Assembly: GCA_028681335.1 (NCBI GenBank)
Contig: JAQUIT010000018.1
Coordinates: forward strand, 1-64,000
From: Desulfuromonadaceae bacterium
GTDB taxonomy: Bacteria > Desulfobacterota > Desulfuromonadia > Geobacterales > Pseudopelobacteraceae
Direction: 5' to 3'
DNA length: 64,000 nucleotides
Shown here: positions 1 to 9,942 of the stretch, piece after piece
Layout of the letters: each line of letters starts with the position of its first letter
Position numbering within the stretch: position 1 is the stretch's first letter
The notes under the pieces: generated by a model
Told to the model about the DNA's origin: nothing
Database searches by the model: none
Seen by the model: only the letters and a program-made list of their open reading frames with translations
Made by a program: the position numbers and the translations under genes

Positions 1-1321
1 CGGCGATACCACCGGCATTATCTGTAATCGGGCCGTAAGCATCCATGGCGACAACTATGCCGGTCAGTGAGAGCATTGATACGGCAGCGATGGCGATACC
101 GTAGACGCCGGCGCATTGAAATGAAACGATGATGCCGGCAGCGATGACGATAACCGGCGCTGCTGTTGATTTCATTGAGATGCCGAGGCCGGCGATGACG
201 TTGGTGCCGTGACCGGTTGTGGATGCCTGGGCAATATGCTGCACCGGACCGTACTCGGTTGCGGTGTAGTACTCGGTAATCCAGAAGATGGCACCGGTAA
301 CAACAAGACCAACGATGGAAGAGATGAAAATATTCAAGGCGCTGAAGGTTGTACCTGCGGCGTTAGTGAGGCCGGCCGGGAACATCTGCACGGTGACAAA
401 GTAGAAGGCGATGCAGGCGAGCACAGCTGATGCAATCAGCCCTTTATAAAGAGCCGGCATTATCTTTTGGCTGGCCCCCAGTTTGACAAAATAGGTGCCG
501 ATGATGGAGGTGATGATGGATATGCCACCCAGAATCAGCGGGTAGCTGACGGAGCCGGCATTGTCGGTAAAGGTGATGGCACCCAGTAACATGGCGGCGA
601 TCAGAGTTACTGCGTATGTTTCAAACAGGTCGGCTGCCATACCGGCGCAATCGCCGACGTTGTCGCCAACGTTATCAGCAATAACAGCCGGGTTACGGGG
701 GTCATCCTCAGGAATTCCTGCCTCGACTTTTCCGACCAGGTCGGCGCCGACGTCAGCACCCTTGGTGAAGATACCACCGCCGAGACGGGCAAAAATGGAG
801 ATCAGTGAACCGCCGAAGCCGAGGCCGACAAGCTGTGTCACTACGTCCTTGGCCGGTGCTCCCGGCATAAGCTTCTGCAGGATCATGTAATACCCTGCAA
901 CACCGAGCAGGCCGAGACCGACAACCAGCATGCCGGTGATGGCGCCACCCTTGAAGGCGACGTTGAGGGCTTTGGTGATACCTGACTTGGCGGCTTCAGT
1001 TGTACGCACGTTGGCACGAACAGAGACAAACATGCCGATGAAACCGGTAAGGCCGGAAAAAAGTGCACCGACAGCAAAGCCGACTGCGGTCATCCAGCCC
1101 AAGGTTGCATAGAGAGCGACAAACATGACCACGCCAACTGCGGCGATAATTGTGTACTGACGTTTCATGTAGGCGCCAGCCCCTTCCTGGATGGCTGCGG
1201 CGATCTGCTTCATCCGGTCGTTGCCCTGTGGCAGTGCCAGAATCCAGCTTGCGGTGATCAGTCCGTAGGCAACTGCTGCTGCGGCGCAGACCAAAGCAAA
1301 AACAACGGCATACTGTTCCAT
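1..1321 (-). CDS. hppA: Membrane-bound pyrophosphatase (proton/sodium pump), C-terminus cut by window edge
   Basis: Integral inner-membrane pump that couples PPi hydrolysis to ion export. About 440 N-terminal residues are visible of a family usually near 680. The reverse-strand translation contains the pyrophosphate-binding signature [20 protein letters not shown] at about residues 180-200, followed by [10 protein letters not shown], then [11 protein letters not shown], and close to the edge [12 protein letters not shown]. The residue that separates K-dependent from K-independent types (GNTTAA versus GNTTKA) lies beyond the edge, so the subtype cannot be read. Two in-frame ATGs exist at 1327 and 1321; an AGGAGG is 8 nt before the second but only 2 nt before the first, so 1321 is preferred. 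Divergent from the CpoB-like gene. Confidence 0.96.
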   Translation of the reverse strand, partial: MEQYAVVFALVCAAAAVAYGLITASWILALPQGNDRMKQIAAAIQEGAGAYMKRQYTIIAAVGVVMFVALYATLGWMTAVGFAVGALFSGLTGFIGMFVSVRANVRTTEAAKSGITKALNVAFKGGAITGMLVVGLGLLGVAGYYMILQKLMPGAPAKDVVTQLVGLGFGGSLISIFARLGGGIFTKGADVGADLVGKVEAGIPEDDPRNPAVIADNVGDNVGDCAGMAADLFETYAVTLIAAMLLGAITFTDNAGSVSYPLILGGISIITSIIGTYFVKLGASQKIMPALYKGLIASAVLACIAFYFVTVQMFPAGLTNAAGTTFSALNIFISSIVGLVVTGAIFWITEYYTATEYGPVQHIAQASTTGHGTNVIAGLGISMKSTAAPVIVIAAGIIVSFQCAGVYGIAIAAVSMLSLTGIVVAMDAYGPITDNAGGIA

Positions 1322-1391
1322 TTTCATTCCCTCCTGTGATATGAATAGCCAATACGTGGCATTCTTGCTGTATGACCCAAAAACGGTAGAT

Positions 1392-1419
1392 AGTTAATGG
1401 AACACCATGTTTTTGTCAA
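1392..1419 (-). promoter_or_regulatory. Predicted sigma-70 promoter of hppA
   Basis: On the minus strand a perfect TTGACA (1414-1419) is followed after 16 nt by TTAACT (1392-1397), about 70 nt before the hppA start. The -35 is exact and the -10 is weak. Prediction only. Confidence 0.4.
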
Positions 1420-1552
1420 GCCCAAAACAACGGCATTTTTGCCGGGATCTTTGTTTTTGTCGTGCTGACATCGACCAGCAGATACTTGCCAACGGTGTGT
1501 GCTCATGATATATCTGCCGCACGTTTATTTGGAGAGAGGGAGGAACAGGTAT

Positions 1553-2386
1553 ATGAAGTATATTAGTGGAATAGCGCTGCTGCTTGTGTCGACACTCGTC
1601 GGTTGCGCGTCACAGAGCTCACTTGACAATACCCGCAATGACGTCGATTCGATAAAAACCCGCCTTTTTTCTATGGACAGGGATTTGGCCGCAGTTCGTG
1701 AAGAATCAAAATCAAGTGTCGGTGCTATTGAAAAAGGTTTTAAGTCTGACGTGTCTGCCGTTCGAAAAATGTCCGCTGATATCCAGGCTACAATTGACAC
1801 TACCAAGGGCGAAATGCAGGTGTTGAACGGTAAGCTGGATGATGCCATGCTCGCCGTAAAAAAACCTGCTGATGATCTTGCCAGATATCGTGAGGATGCT
1901 GACAAACGCATTATCTCCCTGGAAGATCGCATTCTGAAACAACAGGTTCAACTTGATGCCCTCTCAAAAAAAATGGCAGAGTTGGCCAAGGTAAAAAAGG
2001 AAGAACCCGTTTCTACTCCTGATTCGCTTTACTTGAAGGGGCTTGACTCGCTTAAGGCGGGAGATGTTGCCACAGCGCGGGAGCAGTTTGGCAGGTTTCT
2101 GGAACAGAATCCCAAGCATGACCTGGCAGCAAATGCTCACTACTGGATTGGCGAAACCTACTACAGTGAAAAAAACTATGAAGCGGCAATCCTGTCGTAC
2201 CAGGAGGTTATCAAAAGCTATCCGGGCAAGGATAAGGTTGTTGCTGCGATGTTGAAGCAGGCGATGTCCTTTAATGAAATAAAGGATTCCAAGAGTGCCA
2301 GGTATGTGCTGAAAAAACTGGTGGAAGGCTTTCCAAAAAGCGAGGAAGCCAAGAAGGCCAAGCTTCTGCTCAGCGAGATCAAGTAG
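1553..2386 (+). CDS. CpoB/YbgF-like lipoprotein with coiled coil and C-terminal TPR
   Basis: 277-residue predicted lipoprotein: a hydrophobic signal ends in the lipobox LVGC with the acylated cysteine at residue 18. A long charged helical or coiled-coil segment (about 25-140) follows, then a TPR domain (about 155-277) with the YbgF-type pattern YLKGLDSLKAGD, NAHYWIGETYYSEKNYEAAI and a third repeat. CpoB/YbgF works with Tol-Pal to coordinate outer-membrane constriction and peptidoglycan synthesis. A longer frame opens at 1499, but GGGAGGAACAGG lies directly before the ATG at 1553 and only that start gives a clean signal peptide. tolB and pal are not beside it here, so the exact role is inferred from architecture alone. 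Confidence 0.8.
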   Translation: MKYISGIALLLVSTLVGCASQSSLDNTRNDVDSIKTRLFSMDRDLAAVREESKSSVGAIEKGFKSDVSAVRKMSADIQATIDTTKGEMQVLNGKLDDAMLAVKKPADDLARYREDADKRIISLEDRILKQQVQLDALSKKMAELAKVKKEEPVSTPDSLYLKGLDSLKAGDVATAREQFGRFLEQNPKHDLAANAHYWIGETYYSEKNYEAAILSYQEVIKSYPGKDKVVAAMLKQAMSFNEIKDSKSARYVLKKLVEGFPKSEEAKKAKLLLSEIK

Positions 2387-2397
2387 CACGTTAAGTT

Positions 2398-2451
2398 CAG
2401 ACAATAAAAAGGGGCGGCACCGATTACGGCGCTGCCCCTTTTTATTGTCTG
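2398..2451. terminator. Bidirectional intrinsic terminator between cpoB-like gene and hisB
   Basis: Near-perfect 21-bp inverted repeat. The left arm CAGACAATAAAAAGGGGC is mirrored by GCCCCTTTTTATTGTCTG with one G-T pair, around a loop of about 12 nt. Five A on one side and five T on the other let it serve both convergent operons. Confidence 0.9.
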
Positions 2452-2466
2452 AAAGGTGAGGCTACA

Positions 2467-3054
2467 TCACAGAATACCTTTGGTGGACATGACACCATCC
2501 ACACGTGGGTCAAACTGACTGGCGGTGTCCAGCGCCCTGGCAAAGGCCTTGAAACATGCCTCAATGATGTGGTGGACATTGTCGCCATACATGACGTTAA
2601 TGTGCAGGTTAAGGCCGCAGTGGTTGGCAAAGGCCTGGAAGAATTCACGGGCCAGCTCAACGTCAAAGTCACCGATCTTCACCTTCGGCAGGTTGACATG
2701 ATACACAAGGTATGGTCTGCCGGAGATGTCCACGGCCACACTTGACAGTGTTTCATCCATCGGCACGGTAGCCTGGCCGTAACGGCGGATTCCTCTCTTG
2801 TCGCCAAGCGCCTGCTTGAACGCTTCACCCAACACAATACCTATGTCTTCTACCGTGTGGTGGAAATCGATGTCGATGTCTCCGCTCGCTTCAACATCAA
2901 GGTCAAAGAGGCCGTGGCGGGAAAAAAGATTGAGCATATGGTCGAGAAACGGCACCGAAGTGCAGATGGTGGCGTTCCCTGAACCGTCTATTGTCAGTGA
3001 CAGCTTTATTCTGGTTTCTTTTGTAATCCGTTCAATGGTGGCGGTGCGGCTCAT
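2467..3054 (-). CDS. hisB: Imidazoleglycerol-phosphate dehydratase
   Basis: Monofunctional HisB of 195 residues, catalysing the sixth step of histidine synthesis (IGP to imidazole acetol phosphate). The manganese-binding motifs are present: HHTVED at 65-70 and DNVHHIIE at 158-165, with FLDHML at 36-41. There is no histidinol-phosphatase fusion. The C-terminus is MSTKGIL where most members have PSTKG. The ribosome binding site GAGGAG overlaps the end of the preceding zinc-ribbon gene, 4 nt away, so the two are probably translationally coupled. It is the last gene of the operon, followed by the bidirectional terminator. Confidence 0.97.
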   Translation of the reverse strand: MSRTATIERITKETRIKLSLTIDGSGNATICTSVPFLDHMLNLFSRHGLFDLDVEASGDIDIDFHHTVEDIGIVLGEAFKQALGDKRGIRRYGQATVPMDETLSSVAVDISGRPYLVYHVNLPKVKIGDFDVELAREFFQAFANHCGLNLHINVMYGDNVHHIIEACFKAFARALDTASQFDPRVDGVMSTKGIL

Positions 3055-3058
3055 CGTG

Positions 3059-3472
3059 TCACTCCTCGGACAATTTTTGTTTCAGCAGGTCGAACTTGCT
3101 CTGGGGACTGCCATGAACCAGAGTAGCTTTTTTAGTATCATCATTCCATAACGAGATGTACCCCTTCCATTCATTGCCGGAAAGGAGTCCCATTAGCGTA
3201 TTGAGTACTTCAATTGACGCAGGTTCGTGGAAAGCGTTATAGCCACAATAACCGCCCGGCGGAATCAGGCGGAAAGCACCGTAACCCTTGGCAACGCTGC
3301 GCGTGACCACCACTGGCTCACCGCTTTCCCAGTTAATCTCTTCGTAGGCTGTCCAACCGCATACGGGACACATGACGCGCCGCGCACTGTTTGTTCCCCA
3401 TCCCTCGGTGTCGACCCTGGCATAAATGAAACCACATTGTCCGCAATGCTCATACATGTCTCTGAGAGGCAT
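3059..3472 (-). CDS. Uncharacterised zinc-ribbon protein inside the his operon
   Basis: 137 residues. I do not recognise a named family. The N-terminus has two CxxC pairs (CGQC near residue 10, CPVC near residue 35) spaced like a small zinc ribbon; a mixed alpha/beta stretch without further clear motifs follows. It lies between hisC and hisB, 12 nt after hisC and 4 nt before hisB, with its own AAGGAG. Co-transcription is near certain from the spacing; a role in histidine metabolism is only suggested by position. No signal peptide or membrane segment. Confidence 0.8.
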   Translation of the reverse strand: MPLRDMYEHCGQCGFIYARVDTEGWGTNSARRVMCPVCGWTAYEEINWESGEPVVVTRSVAKGYGAFRLIPPGGYCGYNAFHEPASIEVLNTLMGLLSGNEWKGYISLWNDDTKKATLVHGSPQSKFDLLKQKLSEE

Positions 3473-3484
3473 TAGAATCTCCTT

Positions 3485-4537
3485 TTAGCCGATTTCTTTG
3501 AGGATAGCCAGCGTCGTTTCCATCTCCTCGCGTGTGCCGATTGAAATCCGCAGGCCATGTGCGAGCAGCGGATCGGAGAGTAGGCGGACAAGAATCTTGT
3601 GGTTGTATAACCCTTCGTACACTCTCCGGCCGTTTCTGTCCGGTGGCGTTGCAAAAACAAAATTACCTTGTGATGGAATTACGTTGTAACCGATGGCACA
3701 CAACTCCCTTGTAAACCACTCCCGCGTCGCAATGATTTTAAGGCAGGATTCACGGAAGTAGTGTTGGTCCTGCAGAGCAGCAACACATGCCGCCTGTGCA
3801 AGCCTGTCGAGGTTGTAGTGATCACGTATCTTGTCCAGTGCGGCAATAATTTCGGGGCGGGCAATGGCGAGTCCGAGGCGCATCCCGGCAAGGGCGTAGC
3901 TTTTTGAAAGCGTGCGGGTGACGACAACATTTTCGTACTTCTTTACCAGTTCAAGGGCGTTCCAGTCGGCAAAATCGGCATACGCCTCGTCAATCACCAG
4001 TAGCCCACCGCAATTCTGTGCCATCTCCTCGATATAATCAGGAGGGAAAGCGAAGCCGAGGGGTGAGTTTGGTGTGGTCAGGAAGAATATTTTGCCGTTG
4101 TAATGCTCGGGAAAAGCTTCAATCTTGAACGAGTCGGTCAAGGCGTAGGTACAGACAGTTGCACCCTGGATTTCGGCCAGCGTCGCGTAATAGGAGTAGG
4201 AAGGGTGGACATAGCCGACATCCTGACCTTCCCCGGCACAGGCTCTGATCAGGTTGTTAAGCACTTCGTCGGAGCCGTTTGCCATAATGATCCATGACGG
4301 ATCAAACCCGTACAGTTTACCGGCAGCCTCCCGCAGTTTCTGGCTGGAGGCGCTTGGGTATGTCCGCAGTGACGCCCCGTCGCTCCCAATCTCCGCCAAA
4401 ATTGCTTCCACAACCTTGGGCGAAGGGGGGTAGGGGTTCTCGTTGGTGTTGAGTTTGATCCACGAGGCGACGTCGTCAGGCTGGAAGCCGGGGACGTAAC
4501 CATTCATTGAGGCGATATTAGGTCTAAGTGGGTTCAT
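3485..4537 (-). CDS. hisC: Histidinol-phosphate aminotransferase
   Basis: PLP-dependent fold-type I aminotransferase, 350 residues, converting imidazole acetol phosphate to histidinol phosphate. The N-terminal block [19 protein letters not shown], the DEAYADF segment (about 183-189) and the PLP lysine in [10 protein letters not shown] (about residue 212) are all present, and the C-terminal RISIGTREE is typical. A TTG-initiated extension of 13 residues is possible at 4576, but the ATG at 4537 gives the usual MNPLRPNI start; no strong Shine-Dalgarno is seen for either. It is separated from the upstream GGDEF/EAL gene by 96 nt, the widest gap in the operon, so a secondary promoter there is possible. 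Confidence 0.96.
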   Translation of the reverse strand: MNPLRPNIASMNGYVPGFQPDDVASWIKLNTNENPYPPSPKVVEAILAEIGSDGASLRTYPSASSQKLREAAGKLYGFDPSWIIMANGSDEVLNNLIRACAGEGQDVGYVHPSYSYYATLAEIQGATVCTYALTDSFKIEAFPEHYNGKIFFLTTPNSPLGFAFPPDYIEEMAQNCGGLLVIDEAYADFADWNALELVKKYENVVVTRTLSKSYALAGMRLGLAIARPEIIAALDKIRDHYNLDRLAQAACVAALQDQHYFRESCLKIIATREWFTRELCAIGYNVIPSQGNFVFATPPDRNGRRVYEGLYNHKILVRLLSDPLLAHGLRISIGTREEMETTLAILKEIG

Positions 4538-4633
4538 AGTGGTTTGAGAAATACCACGCTTGCGAGATCGGTTCAAGTCTGAAACTGAATTGCCTCATAT
4601 GTTAATAAGGTCATTTCTTGATTTGATAGACAG

Positions 4634-6490
4634 TTAGCTATGCTGGTTACGGTAAAAAGCCACAAACTGTTCTTTCGGCAGTGATCTGGAAAAGTAGAAC
4701 CCTTGGAACATGTTGCAGCCGTGGCTAAACAGGAAGTCACGCTGCTCGGCGGTTTCCACCCCCTCGGCCACAACTCGTAGTTTAAAAATTTTAGCCATCT
4801 TAAGGATGGTTACAACCATCGCCTGATTCTGCTCGTTTTGCTCAATAGCGCCGACAAAAGTCCGGTCAATCTTAATCTCATCAATCGGCAGGCGGTTCAG
4901 GTAGTTGAGGGATGAGTAGCCGGTGCCGAAGTCATCCATAGAAAAGCGAATACCACATTCTTTCAGTCTATGCATGACTGCAACAACCCGAGAAATGTCT
5001 TCGGCAAGAACCGACTCGGTTATTTCGAACACAATCTTTCCGCACATCTTGCCGCTGTGATAGTGTCGTAGCAACGCCTCAACCTGCTCTACGAAGGTAT
5101 GATGTGTTAATTGCCGCATACTGATGTTAATGGCGAACTGCTGGAGTTCGATACCCGCATCACACCATTCCTGCAAGGTCTGGAAGGCCGTTTCAAGTAT
5201 ATGATTGCCCAATTCTATGATCAGTCCGGTCTGTTCGGCAACATCTATAAATTTGTCTGGGGGAACTGAACCGATCTTATGGTTGTTCCAGCGCGCCAGC
5301 ACTTCAGCTCCAATGACCTTCCCTGTGCTATCGACCTGTGGCTGATAGTGCAACGTTATCTCGTGGTTGGGCAGCGCGAAATGGAGCAGACTTTCGATCT
5401 CAATATTCTTTTCGACTCGGTCCGACATCTCGTCATTAAACAAGAAGACACCGTTGCGCCCATTGGCCTTTACCTCATACATTGCAATGTCTGCTTCCTT
5501 GATGAAACAGTTGGCATTGTCACAGCGCCTACTGACGACACTGACACCAATACTGGCGCTGATGTAGAGATGGTGCTGTTCTATTAAATAAGCTTCTTTC
5601 AAGTTTGAAATCAGCCGTTTGGATAGTTGGATTGCTGTCTGGGAGCATATCTCTCGATCTTCGAAAGTGCCGCCGACCACGATGAATTCATCCCCGCCGA
5701 GCCGGGCAGCAACGGTGTCTTTAGGCAACTGCTGCTCCAGTCGAAGGGTCATCTGCTGGAGGAGCAGGTCCCCTATGTCATGCCCAAGAGAGTCATTGAT
5801 GTTCTTGAAATGGTCCAGATCGAGCAACAGCAGATAAGTGAATCCGGCATTATCCCGCAGGGAATTCATCCGCTTCTGGAGATGGTCAATGAAGAAGTGC
5901 CTGTTATACATACCGGTCAGCATGTCGTGTGTAGCCTGATAGTCAGCCTGCATCAACAGGTGATTGGTGCTGTTGGCGGTATAGAGGAGCACCCAGGTCA
6001 GGGTGCAGGCAAACGCGCTGAGAACATACGCATACGAGGCGCCGATCAGCAGAAAATAGGAGATCAACGGGATCATCAGGATAAGGATGCTGGGCTTAAA
6101 AAGTCTACGGTCCGAAGCCAGCAGGGAGGCTGCAACTACTGACGCCCCGATCTCGGTGAATATGGCAATGTAATGGAGCTTTTGTGAGTCGTGTCTGACA
6201 TAGAGCAGAAAGATCAATACCCAGAGCAGCATGAAGATGTAGAAAAACCATGTAAGCTGGCGATACCAGGATTCACGCTGATTTTCGCTCATGGTGTCAG
6301 AGTCGAAGGTGCGGTAGAGACGATACCCCCAGGCAGACTCGATAACTACCAGCAGATACCAGACAAATGCCGGTATAAAGATGTGGTTGAGCCAGCCGAG
6401 AAACAGGTAACCAAGTCCAGGGAGGAGAGAAAGAAGAATAATGATCGGAATCTGACGGTGCAAAAAGGTGTAAAACCGGTTACTTGTCAT
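4634..6490 (-). CDS. Membrane-anchored GGDEF-EAL cyclic-di-GMP enzyme, inserted in the his operon
   Basis: 618 residues. The N-terminal 175 residues carry about six hydrophobic membrane segments. The GGDEF domain (about 185-350) has an intact RLGGDEF at 263-269 but no RxxD inhibitory site upstream, so product feedback through that site is unlikely. The EAL domain (about 365-615) has EVL in place of EAL in AEVLARW (395-401), plus ITES, DDFGTGYSSL, KIDR and AEGVE, so the metal ligands look retained. Both synthesis and breakdown of c-di-GMP are possible. It starts 32 nt after hisD and ends 96 nt before hisC. Its presence inside a biosynthetic operon is unusual. Confidence 0.95.
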   Translation of the reverse strand: MTSNRFYTFLHRQIPIIILLSLLPGLGYLFLGWLNHIFIPAFVWYLLVVIESAWGYRLYRTFDSDTMSENQRESWYRQLTWFFYIFMLLWVLIFLLYVRHDSQKLHYIAIFTEIGASVVAASLLASDRRLFKPSILILMIPLISYFLLIGASYAYVLSAFACTLTWVLLYTANSTNHLLMQADYQATHDMLTGMYNRHFFIDHLQKRMNSLRDNAGFTYLLLLDLDHFKNINDSLGHDIGDLLLQQMTLRLEQQLPKDTVAARLGGDEFIVVGGTFEDREICSQTAIQLSKRLISNLKEAYLIEQHHLYISASIGVSVVSRRCDNANCFIKEADIAMYEVKANGRNGVFLFNDEMSDRVEKNIEIESLLHFALPNHEITLHYQPQVDSTGKVIGAEVLARWNNHKIGSVPPDKFIDVAEQTGLIIELGNHILETAFQTLQEWCDAGIELQQFAINISMRQLTHHTFVEQVEALLRHYHSGKMCGKIVFEITESVLAEDISRVVAVMHRLKECGIRFSMDDFGTGYSSLNYLNRLPIDEIKIDRTFVGAIEQNEQNQAMVVTILKMAKIFKLRVVAEGVETAEQRDFLFSHGCNMFQGFYFSRSLPKEQFVAFYRNQHS

Positions 6491-6522
6491 TAGTATCCCG
6501 TTGTATCTGGTCGTCGTGACTT

Positions 6523-7824
6523 TTATAGGGTGTCCTTTTCAAGTCTTACTGTGACCGACCGGCCATGCGCTTCCAGTCCTTCCAACCCGGCAATTTTGAC
6601 AATATCCGAACCCAATCGCCGCAGCCCGCATTCAGAAAAATAGACGATAGAGGACTTTTTTACAAAGTCATCTACCGAAAGCGGGGAGAAAAAACGGGAG
6701 GTGCCGCCGGTTGGCAGCGTGTGGTTTGGCCCGGCGAGGTAATCTCCCGCTGCCTCCGGTGTCCAGTGCCCCATGAAAATTGCACCGGCGTTGGTGATCT
6801 GCGCAAGAATCGCAAAGGGGTCAGCCACCGCCAGTTCCAAGTGCTCGGGGGCGATGCGGTTGGAAAAGGCGATCACCTCATCAAGCGTGTCGGCGACAAT
6901 TATCGCTCCGTACTTTTCCCAGGAGGCGCGGGCGATTGTTTCGCGGGAGAGTTTTGTCAGCTGCTGTTCAACCTCGGCCGCCACTTTTTCAGCAAAATCT
7001 CGATTCGTTGTTATCAGGATCGACGATGCCAGCTCATCATGCTCCGCCTGTGAGAGGAGGTCGGCGGCGATGTGGGCCGGATTGCCGCTGCCATCGTTAA
7101 TAACCAGAATTTCACTCGGCCCGGCAATCATGTCGATGCCGACCTGGCCGAACACCAGTTTCTTTGCGGTGGCCACATAGATGTTTCCCGGTCCGGTTAT
7201 CTTGTCAACCCGGGGTATCGTTGCCGTCCCGTATGCCAGAGCAGCAACCGCCTGCGCTCCGCCGATCCGGAAGATGCGGTGGACACCGGAGAGGCTGGCG
7301 GCGACGAGGACATGGGGGCTGATCTCGCCACCGGGAGAGGGGGCGACCATGATGATTTCACCGACACCGGCAACGCGGGCCGGCACGGCGTTCATGATGA
7401 CACTGCTCGGATAGCTTGCTTTGCCACCGGGGACGTAGATACCAACCCTCGAGAGCGGTGTAACCTTTTGCCCCAGCATGACATCCGGCTCTTCGGTAGA
7501 GATCCAGGTCTGCTGTTTCTGCTTCTCGTGGAAGCAAGCTACCCGTTCAACGGCCAGTTTAAGCGCTGCCACCTCATCAGGTGCTACGGCTGCAAAGGCG
7601 GCTTCAATTTCCGCAGGAGTGACCTCCAGCTCTTGAAGCGAAGAGGCCTCCAAGCGGTCGAAACGGCGGGTTAACTCCAGCACCGCCTCGTCACCGCGCT
7701 GGCGGACAGCGGCAATAATGTCAAGTACAGTCTGCTCAACTTCGCGCCCGCTCTCCTCTCCACGCGAAAGAATAGCGTCGAACTTTTGAGCAAATCCCGG
7801 GGCTTTGATGTCAATAAAAAGCAT
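6523..7824 (-). CDS. hisD: Histidinol dehydrogenase
   Basis: 433 residues, the usual length for this zinc enzyme that oxidises L-histidinol to histidine with two NAD. Recognisable blocks are GPSEILVI, SQAEHDELA, the zinc and catalytic histidine region AGPNHTLPTGG, and SVDDFVKKSS. The ATG at 7824 follows AAGG and lies 12 nt after hisG. The plus strand carries a 200-residue antisense frame here, which is a codon-bias shadow. Confidence 0.97.
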   Translation of the reverse strand: MLFIDIKAPGFAQKFDAILSRGEESGREVEQTVLDIIAAVRQRGDEAVLELTRRFDRLEASSLQELEVTPAEIEAAFAAVAPDEVAALKLAVERVACFHEKQKQQTWISTEEPDVMLGQKVTPLSRVGIYVPGGKASYPSSVIMNAVPARVAGVGEIIMVAPSPGGEISPHVLVAASLSGVHRIFRIGGAQAVAALAYGTATIPRVDKITGPGNIYVATAKKLVFGQVGIDMIAGPSEILVINDGSGNPAHIAADLLSQAEHDELASSILITTNRDFAEKVAAEVEQQLTKLSRETIARASWEKYGAIIVADTLDEVIAFSNRIAPEHLELAVADPFAILAQITNAGAIFMGHWTPEAAGDYLAGPNHTLPTGGTSRFFSPLSVDDFVKKSSIVYFSECGLRRLGSDIVKIAGLEGLEAHGRSVTVRLEKDTL

Positions 7825-7836
7825 AATATACCTTGC

Positions 7837-8484
7837 TTAGGGTGATTGGAGCACTCGCTCCAACCCCTGGATAATATGTGAAATACGGTCGTTCTTTGTT
7901 TTCAGGCTCGCACGGTTGACTATCAAGCGGGTGGTGATTTCAGCAATGGTCTCAACTTCGACAAGGCCATTCTGGCGCATCGTCTCGCCGGTCGAGACCA
8001 GGTCGACGATCCGGTCGGAGAGGCCTACCAGCGGTGCCAGTTCTATAGAACCATAGAGCTTGATGATCTCAACCTGCACCCCTTTGGAGGCAAAATAATT
8101 TTCGGTAACATGCGGGTATTTGGTGGCGATACGAATGTGTGACCAGCAGGACGGGTCGTCAACCTTTGCCAGATTGGCCGGTTCGGCGACCATCATACGA
8201 CAGTAGCCGAATTTCAGGTCGAGCGGTTCATAAACGTCTTTACACTGTTCCATCAGTGTGTCCTTACCCACGATGCCGAGATCGGCACTGCCGTACTCCA
8301 CGTAGGTAGGGACGTCAGTCGCCCTTACTATCATATAGCGTATCCGCTGTTCCTGATTTTCAAAAATCAGCTTGCGGGAGTCAGAGAGGAGCTCGCGGCA
8401 GTCGATACCGATCCGGCTGAACAGTTCAACCGATTCTTCGAGGATACGCCCCTTCGGGATTGCTATGGTTATCCAGTTATTCAT
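7837..8484 (-). CDS. hisG: ATP phosphoribosyltransferase, short form
   Basis: First committed enzyme of histidine synthesis (ATP plus PRPP). At 215 residues it is the short HisG type, which lacks the C-terminal regulatory domain and in known cases needs the paralogue HisZ for activity and histidine feedback. HisZ is not in this window and should exist elsewhere. Typical blocks are [28 protein letters not shown] and the PRPP-binding [14 protein letters not shown]. The start ATG overlaps the murA stop as ATGA (8481-8484), indicating translational coupling. Confidence 0.97.
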   Translation of the reverse strand: MNNWITIAIPKGRILEESVELFSRIGIDCRELLSDSRKLIFENQEQRIRYMIVRATDVPTYVEYGSADLGIVGKDTLMEQCKDVYEPLDLKFGYCRMMVAEPANLAKVDDPSCWSHIRIATKYPHVTENYFASKGVQVEIIKLYGSIELAPLVGLSDRIVDLVSTGETMRQNGLVEVETIAEITTRLIVNRASLKTKNDRISHIIQGLERVLQSP

Positions 8485-9734
8485 TCTTTGACCCTCTGGA
8501 TGTCCGCACCAAGAGCGGCAAATTTTTTCTCGATCGACTCATAGCCGCGGTCAAGATGGTAGATGCGTGATACTTCTGTCGTGCCGTCGGCGGCAAGGCC
8601 AGCCAGGATCAATGACGCCGATGCCCGCAGGTCTGTGGCCATGACCGGGGCGCCGGACAAATCCTTGACCCCTTTGACCGTTGCCGTACTCCCTTCGACC
8701 GTTATATCGGCGCCAAATCGCTGTAGCTCCGATACGTGCATGAAGCGGTTCTCAAAGATATTCTCAGAGACAACGCTTGCGCCATCGGCCACACACATCA
8801 TTGCCATGAACTGGGCTTGCATGTCAGTCGGGAAACCGGGGTAGGGGCGGGTTTTGATGTTAACACTCTTGACCCTTTTAGGTCCTTTGACCCTTACTAT
8901 GCCATCACGGCTGGTGATTTCGACTCCCGCATCCTGCATCTTGAAGGCGAGAGCATCAAGATGCTCAAGTTTCATGCGGTGAATGCGGATATCACCACCG
9001 GTCATCGCGGCGGCAATCATAAACGTACCTGCCTCGATCCGGTCCGGCATGACCTCATAATTGGCCGCCGATAGTTCCGAGACCCCTTGGATTCTGATCG
9101 TGTCGGTGCCGGCTCCCTCTATCTTGGCACCCATGCGGTTCAGGTACATGGCCAGGTCCGCTATCTCCGGTTCACGGGCGGCATTCTCCAGCAACGTTTC
9201 GCCTTTAGCTGTTGCAGCGGCCATCATCAGGTGCTCTGTTCCGCCGACAGTTGAAATGTCAAAGTTGATGCGGGCGCCCTTGAGGCGTCGGCATTTTGCT
9301 TCGACATACCCATGTTCCAGCGTAATTTCGGCACCAAGAGCCTGCAATCCTTTCAGGTGCAGGTTGATGGGGCGAGCTCCAATGGCGCAGCCGCCCGGCA
9401 GCGAGACCCGGGCCTTGCCGAAGCGTGCCAGCAGTGGTCCGAGGACAAGCACTGAGGCCCGCATTGTTTTGACGAGGTCGTAGGTCGCCTCATGGCTGTT
9501 GATGTTGGTTGTGTCAATTTTGACAATATTGCCGTTCCCTTCGATCTGGGCGCCAAGTGACTCCAGCACCTTGATCGTGGTGTTTATGTCACTCAGAAAC
9601 GGCACATTGCTGATCTGGTTGACTCCGGGGGCCAGAATTGTCGCTACAAAAATCGGGAGAGAAGCGTTTTTTGAACCGCTTACCGTTACATCCCCCTTGA
9701 GCTTTTTTCCACCTTTGATAATAAGTTTGTCCAA
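8481..9734 (-). CDS. murA: UDP-N-acetylglucosamine 1-carboxyvinyltransferase
   Basis: First enzyme of peptidoglycan precursor synthesis; transfers enolpyruvate from PEP to UDP-GlcNAc in the cytoplasm. 417 residues, as expected. SGSKNA (20-25) and the fosfomycin-target cysteine C116 in [11 protein letters not shown] are present, so it should be the Cys (drug-sensitive) type. A longer open frame extends to 9866, but the TTG at 9734 has AGAGGAG 8 nt upstream and gives the canonical start LDKLIIKGG. It leads the his operon and overlaps hisG by 4 nt. Confidence 0.95.
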   Translation of the reverse strand: MDKLIIKGGKKLKGDVTVSGSKNASLPIFVATILAPGVNQISNVPFLSDINTTIKVLESLGAQIEGNGNIVKIDTTNINSHEATYDLVKTMRASVLVLGPLLARFGKARVSLPGGCAIGARPINLHLKGLQALGAEITLEHGYVEAKCRRLKGARINFDISTVGGTEHLMMAAATAKGETLLENAAREPEIADLAMYLNRMGAKIEGAGTDTIRIQGVSELSAANYEVMPDRIEAGTFMIAAAMTGGDIRIHRMKLEHLDALAFKMQDAGVEITSRDGIVRVKGPKRVKSVNIKTRPYPGFPTDMQAQFMAMMCVADGASVVSENIFENRFMHVSELQRFGADITVEGSTATVKGVKDLSGAPVMATDLRASASLILAGLAADGTTEVSRIYHLDRGYESIEKKFAALGADIQRVKE

Positions 9735-9769
9735 TCGAAATGCTCCTCTTGTGCCCGCTAAATTTTGCC

Positions 9770-9799
9770 ATATTACTTTATGGGCCGGCACTTGTCCAA
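9770..9799 (-). promoter_or_regulatory. Predicted sigma-70 promoter for the murA-his operon
   Basis: Minus-strand TTGGAC (9794-9799), an 18-nt spacer and TAATAT (9770-9775), about 35 nt before the murA TTG start. It lies in the 208-nt divergent gap shared with the histidine kinase gene. Confidence 0.5.
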
Positions 9800-9942
9800 A
9801 GAAATGTTGGCCATAAAGTTGGTCAGGCAGATGCCCGCGCAAAATTATCGGTGGCATTGAATTCACTATAACTAACTACTTAAAACTGTGGTATTGTCTT
9901 GAAAATGTTTGTTAATTGCCGCGACAGCCCACAGGTGTGAAT

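Noticed and set aside
7072-7674. 200-codon plus-strand frame opposite hisD
   Set aside because: Codon-bias shadow of hisD, whose translation shows complete conserved motifs.
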